Under the pieces are notes generated by a model. It was not told where the DNA came from. It made no database searches and saw only the letters and a program-made list of their open reading frames with translations. DNA of 64,000 nt from Paraburkholderia sp. UYCP14C (lineage in GTDB: Bacteria; Pseudomonadota; Gammaproteobacteria; Burkholderiales; Burkholderiaceae), in NCBI RefSeq assembly GCF_004197395.1, contig NZ_SELS01000048.1, forward strand, positions 1 through 64,000, read 5' to 3'. The stretch's first letter is position 1; every line of letters begins with the position of its first letter. A program made the translations under genes and the position numbers. Below, piece by piece: positions 57,701-64,000 of this stretch.

Positions 57701-59734
57701 ATGTCCAAGCAGTCGTGCGATCTTGATAAAAATGCGCCCGCAACGGGCGACACCTTGCGCATTTCGCGCCGTGGCTTCATTGGACTAGGAGGCGCGCTTG
57801 CCGGCAGCGCACTCCTGCAAGCCTGTGGTGGCGGCAGCGGGGTTTCCGCAGCGGCAGGTGGCAGCAGTTCCACGCCAGCGACGGGAAGCGCGCCGTCGAC
57901 GGCCGCGGCCGACCCGATCTGGGGCCCCACCGGCTCGGCGACGAACATCATCAATGCGCTGCAGAAAATCACACAGAGTGCATTCCCGGCCGTCGATTTC
58001 CAGGTTGAGCAGTACGGCGCGCAACCGTGCGCGGTCATTGCACAGGCCAACCCCTATACCGGCACCACATCGCCCACCAGCACGGGTGCCGGCGCGACCA
58101 ATGCACCGGGCTCGTTCGATTCACGTCCTGCCTTTCTCGCGGCGATCGCGGCGTGCAGCGCAGCCGGCGGCGGCCGGGTCGTGGTGCCGGCGGGCACGTG
58201 GTATTGCGCGGGCCCCATCGTGCTGCAGAGCAACGTCAACTTCCATCTGAGCGCGAACTGCACGATCTATTTCAGCCCGAATCCTGCCGACTATGCGAAG
58301 GACGGCCCCGTCAACTGCGGCACCAACGGCAACCTTTACTACAGCCGCTGGCAGGCAAACGACTGCCTGAACTTCGGCTCGCCCGTGTACGCGCGAAATG
58401 CCAACAACATCGCGCTGACCGGCGAAGGCGCGACATCGGTGTTGAACGGTCAGGCCATGACGCCGTTCGCCGGAAGCGGAAACACGAGCACTTGCTGGTG
58501 GACCTTCAAGGGCTCCAGCGGCGCGTACGGCTGCGCCGGGTCGTCCACGCCGTCGCAGGCGTATACGAACCCGAACAACGTCGACCTGATGGTGGCCGCG
58601 CCGACCCTTTCGGCCTCGCTCTACACCATGTTGACCAATCCGGCTACGCCGTGGCAGCAGGACCAGAACTACCTGCCGGCGCTTTCGGAAGCGGGCGTGC
58701 CGGTCGCGCAGCGTATCTTCGGTCTCGGCCACTATCTGAGGCCGTGCATGGTGGAGTTCCTGGGTTGCACGAACGTGCTGATGGAGAACTACCGCACCAA
58801 CAACACGCCGTTCTGGCAGCATCATCCCACCGACTGCACGAACGTCGTGATCCGCGGCGTGACGGCCGACAGCATCGGACCGAACAACGACGGCTTCGAT
58901 CCGGACGCCTGCAACACGGTTCTGTGCGACAACGTGACGTTCAACACCGGCGACGATTGCATCGCGATCAAGTCGGGCAAGGATCTCGATACGGAGTACG
59001 GACCCGCGCAGAACCATGTGATCCAGAACTGCATGATGAACAGCGGTCACGGCGGCATCACGCTCGGCAGCGAGATGGGTGGCGGCGTGCAAAACATCTA
59101 TGCACGCAACCTGACCATGCTCAATCAGTTCTGGGCGACGAATTCGCTGAACATCGCGATTCGTATCAAGACGAACATGAACCGCGGGGGCTACGTCAAG
59201 AACTTCTACGTGAATGGCGTCACGCTGCCGCACGGCGTGAGCCTGACGGGCGGAGGCTACGGCACCAAGATGCTGGCAGGCAGTCCGATCAACAGCACCG
59301 TGCCCATCGGCGTGGCCACCGCAACCGCCGCTAATCCGTCCGCATCCCAAGGCGGCCTGATCACGTTCGATTGCGATTACCAGCCCGCCGCCGATGCGAT
59401 CCGCACACGCCCCGCGCTCATCGACAACGTCAACATCACGAACGTCACCGCTACGAACGTGACCTTGGGCAGTACGACCGCCTCCTGTTTCCAGGCCATC
59501 GTTGCACAAGGTCCAGTCGCGTTCGATTACAACGGTCCGGCGCCCGCACCGACCGTACCGGCCATCACCGGCGTGACGATTTCCAACTGTAACTTCGGCA
59601 CGCCTGCGGCCGCCGGCCCCGCGAGTGCCAGCACGCCGGGCCCAATCTACCTCTACAACGTGCACGACATTACGTTGCAGAACGTGGTCATCGCTGGGCA
59701 GACGCTCAACCAGACGTTGTCGGATCCGCGTTAA
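57701..59734 (+). CDS. Glycoside hydrolase family 28 (polygalacturonase-like), Tat-exported lipoprotein
   Basis: 677 aa. N-terminal twin-arginine signal SRRGFIGLGGALAGSALL followed by a lipobox LLQAC, then a Ser/Thr/Gly-rich linker. Catalytic motifs of GH28 are all seen: N395-NDG with D397, G417-DD (D418, D419), G449-HG (H450) and R488-IK. These enzymes hydrolyse polygalacturonan or related pectins by inversion. Export folded and lipid-anchored is inferred. GGAGGGG 6 bases before ATG 57701. It fits plant-associated life and is unrelated in theme to the island before it. Confidence 0.93.
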   Translation: MSKQSCDLDKNAPATGDTLRISRRGFIGLGGALAGSALLQACGGGSGVSAAAGGSSSTPATGSAPSTAAADPIWGPTGSATNIINALQKITQSAFPAVDFQVEQYGAQPCAVIAQANPYTGTTSPTSTGAGATNAPGSFDSRPAFLAAIAACSAAGGGRVVVPAGTWYCAGPIVLQSNVNFHLSANCTIYFSPNPADYAKDGPVNCGTNGNLYYSRWQANDCLNFGSPVYARNANNIALTGEGATSVLNGQAMTPFAGSGNTSTCWWTFKGSSGAYGCAGSSTPSQAYTNPNNVDLMVAAPTLSASLYTMLTNPATPWQQDQNYLPALSEAGVPVAQRIFGLGHYLRPCMVEFLGCTNVLMENYRTNNTPFWQHHPTDCTNVVIRGVTADSIGPNNDGFDPDACNTVLCDNVTFNTGDDCIAIKSGKDLDTEYGPAQNHVIQNCMMNSGHGGITLGSEMGGGVQNIYARNLTMLNQFWATNSLNIAIRIKTNMNRGGYVKNFYVNGVTLPHGVSLTGGGYGTKMLAGSPINSTVPIGVATATAANPSASQGGLITFDCDYQPAADAIRTRPALIDNVNITNVTATNVTLGSTTASCFQAIVAQGPVAFDYNGPAPAPTVPAITGVTISNCNFGTPAAAGPASASTPGPIYLYNVHDITLQNVVIAGQTLNQTLSDPR

Positions 59735-59746
59735 TACGACATCCAG

Positions 59747-59770
59747 GGAGCGGCGGGGTGCCGCTCCTTT
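59747..59770 (+). terminator. Rho-independent terminator after the pectinase gene
   Basis: 8-bp stem GGAGCGGC / GCCGCTCC, 5-base loop, followed by TTT, 12 bases after the stop codon. Confidence 0.75.
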
Positions 59771-60171
59771 ACGTCGCCAGATTGAAGTGAAGCCGTCGCG
59801 CCGGGGTTTGCATCGGATCGTCGCGACGGCGTGTTTTTTTCTTCTGCCGTGATCGATGGGAAGTCGAGCATCACCCGCCGGCCGCAGCCGTTGCGTCGAA
59901 AATGATCGCGCAAGGGCTGCGCCCAGCGATGTTGATGCGCCCATTTCACGGCATTTCTTATTGGTGATCACTGCCGGAGGTAAGCCGCCATCGGCTTAAG
60001 ATTTCGCCGAGCGTTTGCGCGTAGAATCCATTCACGAATCCAATACGCCAGCGTCCGGCCTGCCACGCATACCACGTTACGATACGTTGGCTCTGCGGGT
60101 GTTATCCATTGGCTTGCCGTGACGCGCTCGTGCCTACTGTTCGTCGAGGGGCACACATCGGGAGCGCCATC
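59771..60171. other. Intergenic stretch without recognisable gene
   Basis: About 400 bases between the pectinase terminator and the cytochrome b561 gene. No FNR-type box, RNA gene or supported reading frame seen. Confidence 0.5.
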
Positions 60172-60741
60172 ATGAGAAGCTCTGCCACACGCTACGGTTC
60201 GATCGCCCAATTCCTCCACTGGTGCACGGCAATCGTCGTGCTCGTGACGTTCATCTATGGGCCCGGCGGACCTGAACAGCGCGTCTACTCGTCGGTCCAC
60301 GAGTTCGACCGGCGACTGCACGAGACTTTGGGTTTGTGCGTGTTCGCGCTCACCCTGATCCGCCTGCTATGGCAGGCATACGACACGCGTCCCGAGACAC
60401 CGCCAGTCTCTCGCTGGATGGCCGTGATGGCAGCAGCCGTTCAATGGATGCTGTATCTGCTTCTCCTTGCGCTCCCGCTTACCGCCATCTCTGGCGCGTG
60501 GCTCGAAGGGCATCCGCTGACGCTTATCGGCGGTCGCGATATTCCGCCTTTACTCGGCACTTCACATGGAGCAGGCTCAGTCATCGCATCGCTTCACAAG
60601 TGGCTCGGCGACGCCATTATGTGGCTTGCGGCGTTTCACGCATTCGCGGCTATTTTTCATCACGTCTTCCTCAAAGACGACGTGCTGACCGCCATGCTGC
60701 CACGCTGGTTTCCTTCGGGACGGGCACGTACTGGCCGATGA
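60172..60741 (+). CDS. Cytochrome b561 (CybB-type)
   Basis: 189 aa di-haem b inner-membrane protein with four helices. Histidines suited to haem ligation: H16 in FLHWC, H50 in RLHETLG, and H143 and H156 region (LHKWLGD, AAFHAFAAIFHHVF). It moves electrons between quinol and other carriers; some reduce superoxide. GGGAG 8 bases before ATG 60172. Convergent with the cytochrome c genes. Confidence 0.9.
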   Translation: MRSSATRYGSIAQFLHWCTAIVVLVTFIYGPGGPEQRVYSSVHEFDRRLHETLGLCVFALTLIRLLWQAYDTRPETPPVSRWMAVMAAAVQWMLYLLLLALPLTAISGAWLEGHPLTLIGGRDIPPLLGTSHGAGSVIASLHKWLGDAIMWLAAFHAFAAIFHHVFLKDDVLTAMLPRWFPSGRARTGR

Positions 60742-60812
60742 GGGCCGATGAGCCCCGAACGCGACGAACTACGGTGGGTGTCGAGGACCAGTTGCCATGG
60801 CAGCGCGCTCGC

Positions 60813-61526
60813 CTAGTGATCCACAGTGGGACTGGCGGCCGCCTCGGCCCCTGCGGGAAACGCCTCCATGAACGCGGCAACGGCTCGAATGTCCCGATCC
60901 GACAGGTTGTCGGCGATGACCTTCATCACTTCGCCACGGGGGCGTAGCCCGGCACTTCGGAAGACCAGTATCTGCTTTTCGACGTAGTCTGCGTACTGCC
61001 CGGCGAGGCGAGGAAATCCTCCCGCGCCTTCACCGTGCAGGCCGTGACAGGCACTGCACGCCGGTACGCCTTTGTCCGGAATGCCCAACAGGAAAATGGT
61101 CCTGCCCGATTCGATCAGCCGATGATCGGCGCTCGCTCGTGGCGCCGGCGGCGGCTGGCTGGAAAAGTACGCGGCGAGTTGCTCGATTTGCGCTTCGCTC
61201 AGATGCGTGAAGCCCCACATGAACCTTCTGGCATTCGGATCGCTCCGCTGATGAGCCTTGAAGTCCGTTAGCTGATTGACGAGGTATTCCTGTGGTTGGG
61301 CCGCCAGCTTCGGAAACGTCGGAGATACCGAAATGCCGTTCACACTATGGCAATTCGAACATACCTGCAACGCGATCGTCCTGCCGCCGACGGCGGGATT
61401 GTCGATCTGTCTGGACTGCTCCAGGTTGTGGCAACCGGATGCGCCGAGCGATAGGGCGACGAGGATGAATCGCACCGATGGGAAGCGGTACGTAGAGCCC
61501 TCGATGGATTTCACTAGATGTTTCAT
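60813..61526 (-). CDS. Di-haem cytochrome c (c4-like)
   Basis: 237 aa exported protein with a lipoprotein-like signal (SLGASGC near residue 32). Two haem-binding motifs, CSNCH and CSACH, each followed by a distal methionine candidate (FMWGFTHLSEAQ; GEVMKVIADNLSD). The two-fold repeat is that of cytochrome c4, an electron shuttle to terminal oxidases or, here, perhaps to the porin-cytochrome 60 bases upstream in the same operon. Confidence 0.92.
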   Translation of the reverse strand: MKHLVKSIEGSTYRFPSVRFILVALSLGASGCHNLEQSRQIDNPAVGGRTIALQVCSNCHSVNGISVSPTFPKLAAQPQEYLVNQLTDFKAHQRSDPNARRFMWGFTHLSEAQIEQLAAYFSSQPPPAPRASADHRLIESGRTIFLLGIPDKGVPACSACHGLHGEGAGGFPRLAGQYADYVEKQILVFRSAGLRPRGEVMKVIADNLSDRDIRAVAAFMEAFPAGAEAAASPTVDH

Positions 61527-61586
61527 CGATGCACCTTAAGCAAAGCCATAGCCCGTATCAGGTGTGACGCTGAGGTACGCAGACGT

Positions 61587-62972
61587 TCACCAATACGCGG
61601 CCCATAGGTACAGAAACAGCGTGTCGTTGTCGCTTGCATTGCGTCCGTGGCCGTCGTAATTCGTCCGGGCGCCGAGGTATTTGGTGAAATGCGTGTATTG
61701 CAGACCGACGCGAATGTTCTGCACGGGAATCCAGAAGATCTCCGGCATCCAGCCTTGCGTGGCCGGCGAGGAGTTCGCGCTGCCGGCGTACGCAACGCTA
61801 TCTGTGCTGCCGGTTACGTTGAAGAATGAAAGGCTCACACCATATTTGGCCTGATAGATATATGAAGCTTTCAGGCGTAGCGAATTCAGATTGGCTGACT
61901 GGCTGTTGCCCAACACGAGATTATTCGGATCGCTGATGTTTTCATGGATGTAGCGCGCCTGCGCCGTCACGGTGTTCGGCTCGAGGATGTACTGGTACTG
62001 CGCATCCACTCCGATGTCGCGATAGCGGGTGACGCCCTGTGAGAAGATCGGCATCGAGTTCGCGTCGTTCGGGTAGACGTTCGCATTGATGCCAAAGGTC
62101 CCCACCATGATGTTGTGCGGTCCCCACTCATGAGTGAAAGCCAGACGCCAGTACGGATTTTGACCGCGCAGATAGATCTGCGGGTGGTTGGGGTCGCCGG
62201 CCTTGTTGCCCTTGCTCATGAACGAGAAGATGCCGTCAGCGGTGCTGTATAGCGACACCTCCGCATAGACTGTGCGGTTCCAGTAGAGGTAGCCGCCCGC
62301 ACCCACGACCTGCTGCGCCAGCGTGCCTTCGAGGATCGGCAGGAACTGGGGTGAGGCAACCGGACTCGTCGAAGAGGAAATGTACGGGTAACTCCATGCG
62401 GGTGCACTGTTCCACACATCCTGCACGGTTGGATTGTTGTGCAGGGTGGTGCCGAGAATCAGATCGTTTGCGTCCCCGATGATCCTGTCGACATACCGGA
62501 AATCCATGTTGTCCGATCCCCAGTGGCCGATCCATTGGCCATTGCTTCCCTGATGGTCGTAGTTCGAGTAGGTGAATTGCGTGAACGCACCGATCCTGTC
62601 GGTGATCTTGCCGGCGAGGAAGATGCTGGCGGAATCGAAAATCGGCAGGCCATCTTTGGGAGCGATGATGTTGCCGCTGGCATCGTGGTTGACCCGGGTC
62701 TTCGTCAGGTCGACCGTCGCCATCACGGCCACTGGAATAGTACGTTCACCGAACGTATATCCGTTCAGCTTGAACATACGACCGTACGGCGTCAGTTCCG
62801 GAAACTGTCCGCCTGCGTGACACGCCACGCAGCTTTGCCCTGTCTGCCGCGCAAATATAGGCAGCGCTTGAACCATTGGGGCAACGAGCAGGCAAAGCAC
62901 GGCGAGCGCCAGCCTCACGATGCGGCCGCGCAGCCAATGGGCGGCATCATCGCGTGCAAATGCGTGTGACAT
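61587..62972 (-). CDS. Mono-haem cytochrome c fused to outer-membrane beta-barrel
   Basis: 461 aa. Signal peptide (residues about 15-40, RLALAVLCLLVAPMVQA), then a single haem motif QSCVACHAGGQFPELTPYG right at the mature N-terminus. The remaining 400 residues are beta-rich with alternating strands (AFTQFTYSNYD, YWRLAFTHEWG, RVGLQYTHF) and end in an aromatic residue, LYLWAAYW, typical of outer-membrane porins. A haem at the periplasmic mouth of a barrel could pass electrons across the outer membrane; this is inference. GGGGAG 6 bases before ATG 62972. First gene of the operon with cytochrome c4. Confidence 0.88.
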   Translation of the reverse strand: MSHAFARDDAAHWLRGRIVRLALAVLCLLVAPMVQALPIFARQTGQSCVACHAGGQFPELTPYGRMFKLNGYTFGERTIPVAVMATVDLTKTRVNHDASGNIIAPKDGLPIFDSASIFLAGKITDRIGAFTQFTYSNYDHQGSNGQWIGHWGSDNMDFRYVDRIIGDANDLILGTTLHNNPTVQDVWNSAPAWSYPYISSSTSPVASPQFLPILEGTLAQQVVGAGGYLYWNRTVYAEVSLYSTADGIFSFMSKGNKAGDPNHPQIYLRGQNPYWRLAFTHEWGPHNIMVGTFGINANVYPNDANSMPIFSQGVTRYRDIGVDAQYQYILEPNTVTAQARYIHENISDPNNLVLGNSQSANLNSLRLKASYIYQAKYGVSLSFFNVTGSTDSVAYAGSANSSPATQGWMPEIFWIPVQNIRVGLQYTHFTKYLGARTNYDGHGRNASDNDTLFLYLWAAYW

Positions 62973-63092
62973 GTCCGTCTCCCCGACGGCCAGTTCCGCA
63001 TTCGCTCGCGCGCAGAGCGCACGAACCCCTGCCCAATGCGGAAACTGGGCGACAGCACTCGCACTTCGCGCTCGGCATGACCGGCGTCGCAT

Positions 63093-63403
63093 TTACATCG
63101 GCGTAGTGGGGCAAGCTGATGCCGCGTCGGGGCGATCTTGCCTACGCGAAGCGCTTTCTCCAGACTCCAGAACGAGCGCGCATGCCGATTTATTCCAGCG
63201 CATGCGCATCAGCGCGCAAGGCCGGAAATTGAGAGCGACCTTATAGCGTCACTCGGGACATTCTGAAATTGGAGTCGTTGCAGCTTTGACTGGATGTGCG
63301 GCTTACGCCTGCGGTCAGGTGAAGCGCGACGGTGCATGCGTCGCGCTTCCTGCTGCGTTCTTTGTTTCGGGGAGATGTCGCGGAGTGGTCGTTGGCGGTC
63401 GTG
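63093..63403. other. Intergenic stretch with one hairpin
   Basis: About 310 bases between the cytochrome operon and the second cytochrome b561 gene. No gene seen. Contains the inverted repeat at 63321-63349. Confidence 0.5.
63321..63349. terminator. Hairpin near the end of the second cytochrome b561 gene
   Basis: 10-bp perfect stem GAAGCGCGAC / GTCGCGCTTC with a 9-base loop. A T-rich run follows on the plus strand; it may end leftward transcription from the b561 gene or act both ways. Confidence 0.45.
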
Positions 63404-63934
63404 CTAGAGCTTCATGCGCTGCAGAACGCGGTCGCCGGCGACGAATTGATGAAACAGCGCCGCCGCGATATGCGCGCAGATCACGCCGAACAGCACCCAC
63501 GCGAGAACGCCGTGAACGTCGCCCATCGCATGCCCGAATGACGAGCCCGGCGCCGACAGTGACGGCAACGGAACAAGTGCGGCGAGGCGCACCGTCCACG
63601 TGCGCGACGAAGCGTTGATCCAGCCGAGCAGCGGCACCAGCACGAGCAGCGCGTACAGCGCCAGGTGCGTGACTTTCGAGGCGAGGCGAAACAGCGGCGG
63701 CAGGTTGTCCGGCGGCGAGCGATGAGTCGTGCGCCACAGCACCCGGAACGCCATCGCTGCGAGCAGTGCGGTGCCGACCCCGAGGTGCCAGCCGATCAGG
63801 CCGTCCGGCACGGTGTCGCGGTGCACGTCCGGCATTGTCCAGCCGATCACGAACTGCGCGGCAACCAGCCCGACGACGAGCCAATGCAGCAAACGTGCGA
63901 CGATGTCATAGCGGGGTTCGGTCGAGACTTGCAT
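63404..63934 (-). CDS. Cytochrome b561
   Basis: 176 aa four-helix di-haem b protein. RYDIVARLLHWLVVGLVAAQF opens helix 1 with a haem histidine, IGWHLGVGTALL gives the second, and DVHGVLAWVLFGVICAHI plus ALFHQFV give the C-terminal pair. ATG 63934 (AGGA 6 bases upstream) is preferred to ATG 63970. Upstream sequence continues to the window end without another gene. Confidence 0.92.
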   Translation of the reverse strand: MQVSTEPRYDIVARLLHWLVVGLVAAQFVIGWTMPDVHRDTVPDGLIGWHLGVGTALLAAMAFRVLWRTTHRSPPDNLPPLFRLASKVTHLALYALLVLVPLLGWINASSRTWTVRLAALVPLPSLSAPGSSFGHAMGDVHGVLAWVLFGVICAHIAAALFHQFVAGDRVLQRMKL

Positions 63935-64000
63935 AGGGGATCCTGTGGGTTGAGTTCTGGTGAACCGCATCGTACCCTGGCGCGCCTTAAGGCCAGGTTA

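Noticed and set aside
58121-59971. 616-codon minus-strand frame opposite the pectinase
   Set aside because: Shadow of the GH28 gene; unusual composition and no motif.

Overview
The window is high-GC DNA whose gene content and codon use look like a beta-proteobacterium of the Burkholderiaceae, most likely Paraburkholderia or a close relative. That assignment is inference from the proteins; no rRNA or other marker is present. From about 0.1 to 57.2 kb it is a stress and low-oxygen survival island. It resembles the low-oxygen-activated (lxa) locus known from Burkholderia cenocepacia: universal stress proteins (USPs), Hsp20, an FNR-type regulator, arginine deiminase, ornithine decarboxylase, a phosphoribosyltransferase, CBS, DUF2252 and LOG proteins.

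The unifying signal is a family of FNR-type palindromes, TTGA(T/C)-N4-(A/G)TCAA. Twenty exact and two near matches lie between 2.6 and 57.2 kb, nearly all intergenic; about 0.24 exact matches would be expected by chance in 64 kb at equal base use. Many sit 50-115 bp before a start codon. An FNR-family regulator with the cysteines for a [4Fe-4S] cluster is encoded inside the island (8328-9110).

Layout. 0.1-9.1 kb: hsp20 pseudogene, alanine dehydrogenase, small membrane protein, an [FeFe]-hydrogenase fused to an NTF2/SnoaL-like domain, PEBP and SYLF proteins, a USP, and the FNR regulator. 9.9-15.5 kb: flavodoxin, Hsp20, zinc-ribbon protein, PRPP synthetase, a 38-residue membrane peptide, hydrolase, kinase-like protein, and VIT1/pncB debris. 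15.6-20.8 kb: one tightly coupled operon acs-pdhA-pdhB-pdhC-acp. 20.9-29.7 kb: acyl-CoA ligase, MDR oxidoreductase, FAD desaturase-like enzyme, DUF2252 protein, exported protein, and three gene remnants. 29.7-39.2 kb: ornithine decarboxylase, a PotE-type antiporter fused to a periplasmic binding protein and an AI-2E-family permease, convergent with arcA-arcB-arcC. 39.3-47.6 kb: outer-membrane protein, DUF2254, P450/FAD debris, Acg-type nitroreductase, three USPs, flavodoxin, LemA-like lipoprotein. 47.8-57.1 kb: an orphan ATP-synthase gamma subunit, lipoprotein, APH/P-loop kinase, LOG, DHH, phosphoribosyltransferase, CBS, lipocalin.

From 57.2 kb no boxes are seen and the content changes: a Tat-exported GH28 pectinase, then two cytochrome b561 proteins, a di-haem cytochrome c and a cytochrome c-porin fusion.

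Inferred joint function: under oxygen limitation the FNR protein switches on redox sinks (alanine dehydrogenase, hydrogenase, flavodoxins), pyruvate and acetate conversion to acetyl-CoA, ATP from arginine with ornithine passed on to putrescine, and protective proteins. At least seven decayed genes between live ones show the island is also eroding.
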